The translations under genes were made by a program, and so were the position numbers. A DNA stretch of 64,000 nucleotides from CBDBBY01 sp965203795 (GTDB lineage Bacteria > Pseudomonadota > Alphaproteobacteria > Rhodobacterales > Rhodobacteraceae). The stretch lies in the NCBI GenBank assembly GCA_965203795.1, contig OZ241915.1:2852001-2916000 (forward strand), in the 5' to 3' direction. A model generated the notes under the pieces. It was given only the letters and a program-made list of their open reading frames with translations. It searched no databases and was not told the DNA's origin. Below, in pieces: positions 35,965 through 44,507 of this stretch. Each line of letters starts with the position of its first letter. Within the stretch, counting starts at the first letter, position 1.

Positions 35965-36393
35965 GTGAACAGACGCGAACTGATCTTGGCCGCGCTCGCT
36001 GCGGGCGGCGGGAATACAAGCTACTCACCTGTTCAGGTGCAAAAGTTGCTGTTCCTCATCGACCGCAACGCGGCACATCTCGCCGGCGGAACGCACTTCA
36101 ATTTCGTGCCGTACGACTACGGGCCTTTCGACCGGGCAGTCTATGACGAACTGGACGCACTCGCCCAAGAGGGGCTGGCAGAGGTGAACACCGCTGGACC
36201 GTATCGGAAGTATCGCCTGACAGCGGACGGGTACAGGCTTGGAGCGGAAAAGCTGGACGGTCTGACGGAAGATGTGCAATCACTTCTGACGAAAATCGCG
36301 CAATGGATCAAGCCCCTGAATTTCCAGCAGATCGTAGCGACGATATACAAGCACTACCCGGAAATGAAAGCACGCAGTGTATTCTCCACATGA
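35965..36393 (+). CDS. SocA/Panacea-domain protein (DUF4065-like), candidate antitoxin
   Basis: 142 residues from a GTG at 35965 with a perfect aggagg 7 bases before it. SYSPVQVQKLLFLID, FNFVPYDYGPFDRAVYDELDALAQEGLAEV and YRLTADGYRLGAEKL match the Panacea/SocA-like fold (YGPF motif). Family members are antitoxins or protease adaptors; SocA works with ClpXP. Its stop overlaps the start of the Ntn-hydrolase-like gene (ATGA), so the two were translated together. The protein may neutralise, recruit or regulate that partner. Confidence 0.8.
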   Translation: MNRRELILAALAAGGGNTSYSPVQVQKLLFLIDRNAAHLAGGTHFNFVPYDYGPFDRAVYDELDALAQEGLAEVNTAGPYRKYRLTADGYRLGAEKLDGLTEDVQSLLTKIAQWIKPLNFQQIVATIYKHYPEMKARSVFST

Positions 36394-37129
36394 CTGTAGT
36401 TGTCGCGTTCCTGTGCTCAGATGGAGCGGTTGTGGCCGCGGACAGCATGCTTACTTCGCTCATTAAGAATATGCCGCTAGCCCATCACACCGGGAAAAAG
36501 GTCTCGATACTCGCCGAAAACCAAGCCTTCGCATTCGCAGGTGATCAAGGTCAAGGAGACCGCTTTCGGTTTGTCGCAGACAACAGTAGCCAAGAGCAAA
36601 TTTCACAAATGGCTCATCCTATCGATTACGGCTTGAACATCTCGTCACATCTCATCCAGCAATTTGCCCGAACAGGAATCGGGATGCAATCAACCTAAAT
36701 GCCGTTTTGGCGTACGCGCATCAAGGAAGGCCTGCCTGCTGCGTATTCGAAGGAGATATTCAACCGCGCCTTCTCGACGCCAACCACTTTTATTGTGCTT
36801 TGGGGCTTGGAAAGCTATCGGCCGATCCATTCGTTAGGTTCTTGGTCGATGTGTTCTGTCAGGCAGGACAGCCGAAGGTGCGAGAAGCGGTATTCTTGGC
36901 AACTTGGGTGATCGAACATGTTATCCGAACAAGCCCGGGAGGCGTTGCCGGACCGATACGAATCGGTGCACTCAAACTAGATGACGGTAACAATTACGTC
37001 GCCCACGAGCTTCCAGACCAAGAAATCGACGACCACCGGATGGCAATTGAAAGTGCTATCCGATCGCTGCTAAGGTGGCGAGATAAGAAAATTACTGGCG
37101 AAGCGGCTAGCGAGACCGCACCTCTGTAG
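36390..37129 (+). pseudogene. Proteasome-beta-like Ntn-hydrolase, single frameshift
   Basis: Frame 1 (36390 to 36698) starts MTVVVAFLCSDGAVVAADSML, the N-terminal Thr-1 and GxVVAADS layout of proteasome beta/HslV-type hydrolases, with KK at the position of the catalytic Lys (HTGKKVSI). Frame 2 (about 36680 to 37129) continues INLNAVLAYAHQGRP ... ALGLGKLSADPFVRFLVDVFC and ends ETAPL. A one-base shift near a GGG at 36681-36683 restores a protein of about 245 residues. It may be a pseudogene, a sequencing error or a frameshifting site. It overlaps the SocA-like gene by four bases. Confidence 0.7.
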
Positions 37130-37510
37130 GCCAAGGCAATCGTAATTGGAGTTCGCGATAAACGGCGATCAGCGGTTCGGCACGGGGATCGGGATATGAT
37201 TACCTGTGGCGTGAAGCTATTCTGATCTTCGGATTCTTGTTGGCACTGCGATGCGCCGAAGTGCCTTGAAAGCATCCAGATACTCAGCGCCTCCGCCTTG
37301 CGGGTGCGCACATCGACTCGTCGCTGAATCGTCTCCATGCCGAACAGCCGGCGTGGAGACAACGGAACCCGGCCCCGCACCAACCCGGATATTGGCACGG
37401 TCAAGCGGAACGACATGCGGCTCCCTCTATTGAGTAACGCCGCAATCGTGACTTTGGCGGGCGAATTGCCTTTCGATTATAGGCAGCATGGGCGCAAGCA
37501 ACTCCTTTCC
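37130..37510. other. 381 bp without a recognisable gene
   Basis: No frame has a ribosome site with a plausible product. The sequence separates the accessory block from the resumed catabolic genes and may contain the eroded right boundary of the insertion. I see no transposase motif. Confidence 0.35.
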
Positions 37511-39169
37511 TCAGCCTGAACGCTCGTGCGTGATTTGCCCGTTCATCATGGTCATATCGACCTTTGCGCCTTCCCAGTTCACCTCATTCGGCTCGCCCTT
37601 GGCTGACAGCATCACGACATCCGCCGCCATGCCCGGGGCCAGCATTCCGAATCGGTCCTCGCATTTCGCGGCATAGGCTCCGCCTGCCGTGTAGGCGCGC
37701 AGCGTGTCCTCGACCGAAAGGCGTTCGTCCTTCAGGTCCTGCCGCCAGGGTTTCCGATTCACGGCCCAGCCGACCCCGCGCGGCGGCGACAGGGGCGCGA
37801 CCGGCCAGTCGGAACTGAAGCAGACCGGAATGCCCGCTTGCGCCAGAGTGCGCCATAGATAAGCGCGAGGCCAGTTGCCTTCTCCGATGACGGTGGCGGT
37901 GGGTTCGCGCGGAAACGCACCTTCGCCTGGGCAATGGGGCGGCTGAACCGAAGCGATGACGCCAAGATCGCGCATTCGCTCGATATCATCCCGCGCGATC
38001 ACCTCGATATGTTCGATCCGGTGGCGGGCATCCTCGGTTCCATTTGCCGCCAGAGCGGCTTCGTACCCGTTCAGAACGGCGTTCACCGCGCCGTCGCCGA
38101 TGGCGTGAACCGCAATCTGGAACCCGCGCCGGTCGGCTTCGATCACTGCCTCGGCAAAGGCATCCGGCTCGTGCAGCCGTGTGCCGCGTTCGCCGGGATG
38201 TCCGGGATAGTCGTCAAGCCTGAGCGCTGTGCCTGCATCCAGCACCCCGTCCATGAACAGCTTGATCCGCCGCGACCAGAGTTTGTCGCTGCAAAAGTCG
38301 CGCCGCATCCCTTCGGCGATGTCCAGATTGCCTGGAGGTTCACCCGGCGTGAAGTGGTAGGGGATTTCGATCCGGCAGGGCAGCGCATCCTCGGACTCCA
38401 GCTCGGACAGGAGTTCCAGCTGGTATCGGTTGCCGTCCATGTTCATCATCGTGGTGATGCCGAGACTTGCGCAATGGGCCAATCCTTCGCGCAGCACCTG
38501 CTTGTCGTAGGCGCGCTCATCCTCGGTGAGGTCCGCCGGTTCGATCCCGTCAATGCCGAGGTTTTCACGCCCGCCTCGGCTGCGCAGCGCCATCACCGGC
38601 AGAAAGGCGGCGAATTCCTTGAGAAACCCGGTCGCAAGCCCGTCGTCGCCCATCTCGACCTCGGCGTTCTCCAGCTCGGCACCATGCAAAAGACCCGCCG
38701 CTTCCAGCGCGGCCGTGTTGGCCCAGGCATTGTGGTAATCCGGGGCCTGCAGCAGAACCGGGCGGTCCGGCAGCATGGCATCGATCTCATGCCGGTTCAG
38801 CGGACGGACTCCGCCCAGAACCGCGAAGCTCACCCCCTGCGCCACCAGCACCTCGTCGTCGGGGGCCGCCGCCGCATAACCAACCAGCGCGGATTTGAGC
38901 GCGGCGAACCCTTCGATCCCGCCCGCTTGCAGAAACCGCAGGCTTTGCGAGCCAGGAAAAAGGTGCAGATGGCTTTCGACGAATCCCGGAAGCACGATGC
39001 GCCCGCGCGCATCGATTGATTTCGTGCTTTCGCCCGCAAGCGTTCCAACGTCCGCAGCGTCGCCGACTGCGGCGACGCGGGCACCTGAAACGGCAAGAGC
39101 CTCGGCGCGCGCGCCGGGTTCCGTCATCGGCAGGACAGTCGCATTCGTTATAATCAGTTCAGGGCTCAT
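37511..39169 (-). CDS. Amidohydrolase family 3 protein (YtcJ-like)
   Basis: 552 residues. LPGFVESHLHLFPG holds the HxH metal pair; IRIKLFMDGVL-like RRIKLFMDGVLDAGTAL, IAVHAIGDGAVNAVL (His), RHRIEHIEV (His) and CFSSDWPVAPL (Asp) follow in the order found in YtcJ-type amidohydrolases. They hydrolyse N-formyl or N-acyl bonds. The gene is alone on the minus strand and convergent with the accessory block. Its codon use matches the island genes on both sides, so it probably belongs to the same catabolic locus. Confidence 0.88.
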   Translation of the reverse strand: MSPELIITNATVLPMTEPGARAEALAVSGARVAAVGDAADVGTLAGESTKSIDARGRIVLPGFVESHLHLFPGSQSLRFLQAGGIEGFAALKSALVGYAAAAPDDEVLVAQGVSFAVLGGVRPLNRHEIDAMLPDRPVLLQAPDYHNAWANTAALEAAGLLHGAELENAEVEMGDDGLATGFLKEFAAFLPVMALRSRGGRENLGIDGIEPADLTEDERAYDKQVLREGLAHCASLGITTMMNMDGNRYQLELLSELESEDALPCRIEIPYHFTPGEPPGNLDIAEGMRRDFCSDKLWSRRIKLFMDGVLDAGTALRLDDYPGHPGERGTRLHEPDAFAEAVIEADRRGFQIAVHAIGDGAVNAVLNGYEAALAANGTEDARHRIEHIEVIARDDIERMRDLGVIASVQPPHCPGEGAFPREPTATVIGEGNWPRAYLWRTLAQAGIPVCFSSDWPVAPLSPPRGVGWAVNRKPWRQDLKDERLSVEDTLRAYTAGGAYAAKCEDRFGMLAPGMAADVVMLSAKGEPNEVNWEGAKVDMTMMNGQITHERSG

Positions 39170-39568
39170 GGGTGCCGCTTTCCGTCACTCCGCCTCAATC
39201 AGACTGGCAACTGCATCCCGAGGCCGTCAAAATCCAGGCCGGATCGCGGCGGGGCGCCGACGGCGGGATGCCTGCGCGAGTTCGAAACGCCTTTGCGAGC
39301 ATCGATCCTCACCCATGCGGCCGCGTTCCGGACCGGATTGCGTTGCATTGAACAAATTTAATTTCAATGCCGCCTGCCATTGATACAGGTCGATGAAAAT
39401 ATAGTCAACTGCGTATTGATGCCGCTCGGCGCATTCCTTTACGTTGAATCGGCCGTTGCCCGCGCAGTTGGAGGAGCTTCGCACCCTGAAGGGCGAACGG
39501 CGCGCGAAACCGAATTCATGCACCGTCTTGCCCGCAACGCGAAGCCGGGCAGCCGAGGGAGTAGACAC
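39170..39568. other. Intergenic region upstream of the polyamine-type importer
   Basis: 399 bases between divergent genes. An AT-rich stretch at 39345-39410 is the likely promoter zone but no well-spaced -35/-10 pair stands out. A longer frame from 39380 merely extends the receptor gene upstream and is not supported. Confidence 0.4.
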
Positions 39569-40648
39569 ATGAAAAGCAAATACACACGTCGCCGCTTTCT
39601 GACCACCACCGCGGCAGCCGGCGCGGCGACCCTTGCGATGCCGTCGCTGTCGCGCGCGTCCGGCGGCGAAATCACCGTCGGCACTTATGGCGGGTTCTTC
39701 GAGGAATCCTTCCGCGACGGCATTTACCCGGATTTCACCGCCGCTACAGGCATCAAGGTGAACTCGGTGGCGGTGCCGACCGGCGAAACCTATATCGTGC
39801 AGCTTCGCAACGCCGCGCGCGCAAAAAAGGCCCCGGCGGATGTGGCGATGATGGCCAATGTTCCGCGCCTGCGCGGACAAGCGCAGAACCTGTTCAAGCG
39901 TCTTGACCCCGCGAAGATTCCGAACCTGTCCCACCTGCCGGACGAGTTCCAGTACAGCTATGATGACGGGTCCTTTTACGCTTCGGCCGCGATCGCGTGG
40001 TTTGTGACGCTCGTCACGAACACCGACGTGATGCCCGACCCGGTCGAAAGCTGGGCGGAGATGTGGGATCCCAAGCACGAGAACTCGCTGGGCCTGCTGG
40101 GGCTGGCCTCGAACTCGAACCTGCTGGAAATCACCTCGACCACGTTTTTCGGCGGCACCGATCTTCTGGACTCCCGGGACGGCATCGAGCAGGCATTTCA
40201 AAAGCTCTCGGAACTGACTCCGAATGTGCGCCTGTGGTACAAGGATGAGGGCACGTTCCAGCAGCAGCTGGTCGATGGCGAGATTCCGTGGGGCCAGTAT
40301 TACCACGACGTCACCGTTCTGAAGGCGATGGACGGCGAGCCGCTTCGCTCGAACTTCCCGAAAGAGGGCGGCGTCCGCGAAACCGGCAGCTGGATCGTGC
40401 CGGAGCATTCCACGATGGACGAAGAGGCGCATGTCTACATCAACTACATGCTCGACCCGGCTATCCAGGCGCATCTGGCGCGCAATGTGGGCACGGCGCC
40501 TGTGGTCGACCCGGCGGCGACCGGGCTGAGCGCTGAGGAATTCGCGATGGTGTCCAGCGACATCACGCCCATCGTGCCGAAATACCAGATGTATTTCGAG
40601 CACGGCGACTGGATCTCCGACCGCTGGAACCAGATGATTTCCGGCTGA
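39569..40648 (+). CDS. Spermidine/putrescine-type ABC transporter substrate-binding protein
   Basis: 359 residues from the ATG at 39569, with gagggag 8 bases upstream. A Tat signal (RRRFLTTTAAAGAATLAMP) precedes the mature protein starting GGEITVGTYGGFFEESF. The fold is that of PotD/iron-type receptors (TVGTYGG, WYKDEGTFQQQL, GSWIVPEHS, YINYMLDP). The ligand is probably a cationic amine or amine-like compound. A strong stem-loop separates it from the ATPase gene. This is the import arm of the catabolic island. Confidence 0.88.
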   Translation: MKSKYTRRRFLTTTAAAGAATLAMPSLSRASGGEITVGTYGGFFEESFRDGIYPDFTAATGIKVNSVAVPTGETYIVQLRNAARAKKAPADVAMMANVPRLRGQAQNLFKRLDPAKIPNLSHLPDEFQYSYDDGSFYASAAIAWFVTLVTNTDVMPDPVESWAEMWDPKHENSLGLLGLASNSNLLEITSTTFFGGTDLLDSRDGIEQAFQKLSELTPNVRLWYKDEGTFQQQLVDGEIPWGQYYHDVTVLKAMDGEPLRSNFPKEGGVRETGSWIVPEHSTMDEEAHVYINYMLDPAIQAHLARNVGTAPVVDPAATGLSAEEFAMVSSDITPIVPKYQMYFEHGDWISDRWNQMISG

Positions 40649-40666
40649 TCCGGACCATGGCTGAAA

Positions 40667-40691
40667 GCGGCCCCGGCGGCACCGGGGCCGC
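40667..40691 (+). promoter_or_regulatory. Stem-loop between receptor and ATPase genes
   Basis: Two perfect 10-base arms (gcggccccgg and complement) with a 5-base loop, 18 bases after the receptor stop. There is no T tract. Probably an mRNA-processing or attenuating structure, like that at 2527-2551. Confidence 0.6.
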
Positions 40692-40715
40692 ATCTGCTGT
40701 TTGCGCGGAGGCGGC

Positions 40716-41774
40716 ATGTCCGGCCTTGTGATTGAAAACGTGACCAAGAAATTCGGGGCCTTCACCGCCGTGGCGGATGTGAGCCTGCATTTCAAATCCG
40801 GCGAGATGATCTGCTTTCTAGGTCCCTCCGGCTGCGGCAAGACCACGCTCCTGCGCGTGATCGCCGGACTGGAAAGCCCCACCGAGGGGTCGATCGCATT
40901 CGACGGGCAGAATCTTACCGCGATCCCGGTCCACCAGCGCAACGTGGGCATGGTGTTCCAGTCCTTCGCCTTGTTCCCGCATCTGAGCGTCGGGGAAAAC
41001 ATCTCCTACTCCATGCGCGTTCGCGGGCATTCCCGGTCGGAACGCGAGGATCGGGTCCGCCAACTGCTGGACATGATTCGCCTGCCTGGGATCGAGGACC
41101 GCCGCATCAGCCAGCTGTCGGGCGGGCAGCGCCAGCGGGTTGCCATCGCGCGGGCGCTGGCGCTGAACCCGCAAATCTTCCTGCTCGACGAGCCGATGTC
41201 CGCGCTGGACGCGAACCTGCGCGAGTCGATGCAGATCGAGCTGCGCAAACTGCAGCAGGAGCTGGGCATAACCACCATCGTCGTGACTCACGACCAGACC
41301 GAGGCCATGACCATGGCGGACGATATCGTGGTCATGAGCGCCGCTCGGGTGCAGCAGACCGGCAGGCCAATCGACATCTACAAGAAGCCGGTGAACAAGT
41401 TCGTGGCCGGTTTCATCGGCACTTCGAACCTTCTTCCCGCCGAAATGACGGGGACGGATCAGGTGCGGGTCGGCGGGCACGACATTCGGGTTTGCCAGAG
41501 CGGCGAGGGCGCGGCGCAGGGGCAGGACGTTCTGCTGATGACCCGGCCCGAAGAAATCTACATTCGCGCAGGCAGCGACCGGAGCGCCGAAAACCAAGTG
41601 AACGGCCGGGTGACTTTCATCCGCGACATCGGGGCGACGATCGAGATTCTTGTCGATTGCGGGGGGCATGAAATCAGCGCCCTGATGACGCCCAAGGGCT
41701 TCCCCGACGTCAAAGTCGGGCAGGACGTGCTCGTCGAGATGCCCGTGGATGCCTGCATGGCGCTGGCGGCGTGA
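40716..41774 (+). CDS. Spermidine/putrescine-type ABC transporter ATP-binding protein
   Basis: 352 residues from the ATG at 40716. Walker A GPSGCGKTT, Q-loop VFQSFALFPHL, signature LSGGQRQRVAIARAL, Walker B IFLLDEPMSALD and switch His VTHDQTEAMT, then a C-terminal TOBE domain (MTRPEEIYIRAG). The order receptor, ATPase, two permeases fits PotDABC-like systems. Confidence 0.92.
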   Translation: MSGLVIENVTKKFGAFTAVADVSLHFKSGEMICFLGPSGCGKTTLLRVIAGLESPTEGSIAFDGQNLTAIPVHQRNVGMVFQSFALFPHLSVGENISYSMRVRGHSRSEREDRVRQLLDMIRLPGIEDRRISQLSGGQRQRVAIARALALNPQIFLLDEPMSALDANLRESMQIELRKLQQELGITTIVVTHDQTEAMTMADDIVVMSAARVQQTGRPIDIYKKPVNKFVAGFIGTSNLLPAEMTGTDQVRVGGHDIRVCQSGEGAAQGQDVLLMTRPEEIYIRAGSDRSAENQVNGRVTFIRDIGATIEILVDCGGHEISALMTPKGFPDVKVGQDVLVEMPVDACMALAA

Positions 41775-41781
41775 GGGCGGT

Positions 41782-41967
41782 TTGACGGACGCATCGGAGC
41801 GCTTCGAACGGCTCGAGCGTCCAGCTCGGGAGGCATGCGTGGACCTGGGACGGCGCGCGCTTCGGAAATCAGGCCTGCCCGGACGGACATGGTCCGACCT
41901 GATGGCCGCGGGAGACGCCGCCGCAAGCGCAGATCTCCCCCTGCCGGGCCGCGCCGGCGCCGCGTGA
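41782..41967 (+). CDS. Possible small ORF within the importer operon
   Basis: 61 residues from a TTG at 41782 preceded by gagggcgg, filling most of the 206-base gap between the ATPase and first permease genes. Arg/Ala/Leu-rich (RFERLERPAREACVDLGRRAL). No family recognised and composition alone could keep it open. A conserved counterpart in related operons would be needed to accept it. Confidence 0.3.
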   Translation: MTDASERFERLERPAREACVDLGRRALRKSGLPGRTWSDLMAAGDAAASADLPLPGRAGAA

Positions 41968-41980
41968 TGAGGGCCGCGCC

Positions 41981-42853
41981 ATGAGATCGGGAACGGCAGC
42001 CGAACCGGCGGGACGCAAGGAGCTCACGTTCGGCAGGTATCTGATCCTGGCCCCCTCGTCGGTGATGCTGGGAGTGTTCTTCCTGATCCCTTTCGCGCTG
42101 ATTCTCGCGGTCAGCGTTGCGCACAAGACCGACGGCGGCGATTTCATCTTCGGGTTCACCACGGCGCATTACGAACGCTTCTTCTCCGGGCTGTATATCG
42201 GGCGGGCGGTCTTTTCGACTGTTACGGCGCTGACCGTTTCGGTCCTGACCCTGCTGATCGCTTTCCCCTTCACGTACATGCTGACCCGGTTCACGCGGCG
42301 CAGCCGCACCTTGTGGCTGATCTACATCCTGGCGCAGTTGTCGCTGTCCGAGGTGCTGATCGCCTTCGGCTGGCAAGTGCTGTTTTCAAGCACTGCGGGC
42401 CTGTCGAACATTCTGGTTCTGCTGGGGATCGCTGAGGAATCCTTTCCGATGGCGCCGGGGCTGGGCGCGGTGATCACGGCGCTGGTTTATCTGGCGCTGC
42501 CCTTCGCGGTTCTGTTGCTTTACCCGGCCCTCAGCCGGATCGACAAAAGCTACATGGAAGCCAGCCAGACCATGGGCGCTTCTCCGGTGCGGACCTTTTT
42601 CACCGTCGTGGTCCCGATCGCGCGGCCGGCGTTGATCTCGACCGGGGTAACCATGTTCGTGCTGACGCTCGGCGCTATCATCACGCCGCAGGTATTGGGC
42701 CGTCCCGCGCACTGGACGTTGTCGGTGCTGATACAGGACCAGGCCATATTCAGCGCCAACATGCCGTTCGCGGCGGCGCTGGCGGTCGTCCTGCTGATCC
42801 TGGCCGGGGGCGTGATCGCGCTGGTGTCGCGGCTGAACAAGGGGAATGGATGA
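41981..42853 (+). CDS. ABC transporter permease (PotB-like)
   Basis: 290 residues, six predicted membrane helices. EAA loop: SYMEASQTMGASPVRTFFTVVVPIARPAL. It belongs to the binding-protein-dependent permease family used for polyamines and similar cations. The stop overlaps the next permease start (ATGATG), so translation is coupled. Partner of the following permease. Confidence 0.9.
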   Translation: MRSGTAAEPAGRKELTFGRYLILAPSSVMLGVFFLIPFALILAVSVAHKTDGGDFIFGFTTAHYERFFSGLYIGRAVFSTVTALTVSVLTLLIAFPFTYMLTRFTRRSRTLWLIYILAQLSLSEVLIAFGWQVLFSSTAGLSNILVLLGIAEESFPMAPGLGAVITALVYLALPFAVLLLYPALSRIDKSYMEASQTMGASPVRTFFTVVVPIARPALISTGVTMFVLTLGAIITPQVLGRPAHWTLSVLIQDQAIFSANMPFAAALAVVLLILAGGVIALVSRLNKGNG

Positions 42854-43641
42854 TGCGGCTGATCGGCCAATTCTATCTGCTGCTGTTCGCGCTGTTTCTG
42901 GTCGGACCCATCGTGGTGATCGGAGGCGTTTCCCTGAACGCCAAGCAAAAGATGTCCTTTCCGCCCGACGGCGTCGGAATCGGCTGGTTCGTCGAGATTT
43001 TCGCCAATCCCGATTGGTCCGGCGCGTTGCTGAATTCCTTGATCATCGCTCTCTGCTCGGCCGCGCTGGCGGTGCTGATCGCGTTGCCGATCGCTTACAC
43101 GGTGTGGAAGCACGGGCTGCGCTATGCCAAGGCGCTGCTCGCGCTGGGGATCGCGCCCTTCATCCTGCCGCCCATCATTCTGGCGCTGGCCGTGCTGCTG
43201 TTCTTCACCACCATCGACTTCAACGGCTTCATGATCAATGTGATCATCGCGCATGCGATCTTTCTGGTGGCGCTGCCGCTGGTCACGATCTCGCTGGGGC
43301 TGGAAGGCGTGGACCGGTCGCTGATGGAGGCGGCGCAGACCATGGGAGCGGATTCGCGAACCGTGTTCCGCACCGTGATCTTTCCCATTGCGGCACCCTA
43401 CGCGATGGCCGGGTTCGCGTTCTGCTTCGTGCTCAGCCTCAACGAATACATCATCGCGCTGATGACCGTGGGATTCACGGTGGAAACGCTGCCTATCAAG
43501 ATCTTCAACGCGCTGCGCTACGGATATACGCCGATCATCGCCGCGATTGCCGTGATGTTCCTGATTATAAACATCGTCATCTTCAGCCTCATCGCCCGGT
43601 TCGGCAACCTGCCGCGCATCCTCGGCGCTTTCGATGAGTGA
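42850..43641 (+). CDS. ABC transporter permease (PotC-like)
   Basis: 263 residues with helices at about 8-28, 60-85, 98-120, 130-150, 185-205 and 232-252. EAA loop: SLMEAAQTMGADSRTVFRTVIFPI. Starts ATGATG at 42850 overlapping the previous gene, and overlaps the nitrilase start by eight bases at its end. It completes the importer. Confidence 0.9.
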   Translation: MMRLIGQFYLLLFALFLVGPIVVIGGVSLNAKQKMSFPPDGVGIGWFVEIFANPDWSGALLNSLIIALCSAALAVLIALPIAYTVWKHGLRYAKALLALGIAPFILPPIILALAVLLFFTTIDFNGFMINVIIAHAIFLVALPLVTISLGLEGVDRSLMEAAQTMGADSRTVFRTVIFPIAAPYAMAGFAFCFVLSLNEYIIALMTVGFTVETLPIKIFNALRYGYTPIIAAIAVMFLIINIVIFSLIARFGNLPRILGAFDE

Positions 43642-44428
43642 AACCGGAAAGCTGACCCTCGGCCTCTGGCAAGGCGCGGGCAGACCCGGAGACCCCGAAC
43701 AGCTGCTGGAGCAGATCGAGACGGTCTGCGAAGACGCGCGGGACCGGTCCGTCGATTACCTGATTTTCCCCGAGTGCTATCTGACCGGGTATTTCAACCC
43801 GGATCCGCTGGCCGACACGGCGGCCAAGGTGACGCCGGATTGCTTGAACCGCCTCGGCTCCCTGTCCGACAGACTGGGCGTCGGACTTCAGATCGGCAGC
43901 TATCAGGCCGACGGAAACAGGGTTCTTAACGCCGCGCATGTGTTCCTGCCGGGACAGGGGATGATCGGCAGCTATCACAAGCGAGCGCTCTACGGCGACT
44001 GGGAGCGCGACCGTTTCGCCCGCGGCGACAGCACATTGATCTTCGTTTTCCGGGGGTTCCGCATCGGCGTCCTGATCTGCGTCGAGGCCGAATTCCCGGA
44101 GCTCTCCCGCGATCTGGCGGCGCGTCGCGTCGATCTTCTGGCGATCTCGACGGGGCTGATGTTTCCTTTCGACAACGCCGCGCGCGTCCTTGTCCCCGCC
44201 CGCGCAATGGAGAACCGGTGCTTTGTCGGCTACGCCAATTTCGTCGGCCGCCAAGGGCTGCATGAATTCGTCGGGCAAAGCGTCATCGGCGACCCGCACG
44301 GCGATGCGCTGGCGCGCGGCGACGCGACGTCCGAGGAGCTGCTGATCGCGCGGCTGGATCTGGCCGAGCGCGAGGACGCGCGGCAGGACATCGACTATCT
44401 GGCGGAACTGCCCGGCGTCCCGCGCTGA
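43634..44428 (+). CDS. Carbon-nitrogen hydrolase (nitrilase superfamily)
   Basis: 264 residues with the Glu-Lys-Cys triad: Glu in IFPECYLTGYF, Lys in YHKRALYGDWERDRF, Cys in GVLICVEAEFPEL. Members hydrolyse amides or nitriles, including N-carbamoylputrescine and omega-amides. It overlaps the importer operon, so its substrate is likely an intermediate from the imported compound. Convergent with the FAD oxidase, with a terminator between them. Confidence 0.9.
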   Translation: MSETGKLTLGLWQGAGRPGDPEQLLEQIETVCEDARDRSVDYLIFPECYLTGYFNPDPLADTAAKVTPDCLNRLGSLSDRLGVGLQIGSYQADGNRVLNAAHVFLPGQGMIGSYHKRALYGDWERDRFARGDSTLIFVFRGFRIGVLICVEAEFPELSRDLAARRVDLLAISTGLMFPFDNAARVLVPARAMENRCFVGYANFVGRQGLHEFVGQSVIGDPHGDALARGDATSEELLIARLDLAEREDARQDIDYLAELPGVPR

Positions 44429-44465
44429 ACCGGACTTGACGCAAGGCTGGGGCCTGCCGTGAAAA

Positions 44466-44485
44466 GCCCGGCGCAATGGCCGGGC
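44466..44485 (-). terminator. Terminator hairpin between convergent operons
   Basis: gcccggc and its complement with a 6-base loop. Read on the minus strand the stem is followed by tttt, so it is a rho-independent terminator for the FAD-oxidase operon. It may also act on the plus strand. Confidence 0.75.
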
Positions 44486-44507
44486 ATGTTCCTGGGCGGC
44501 GACGCCC

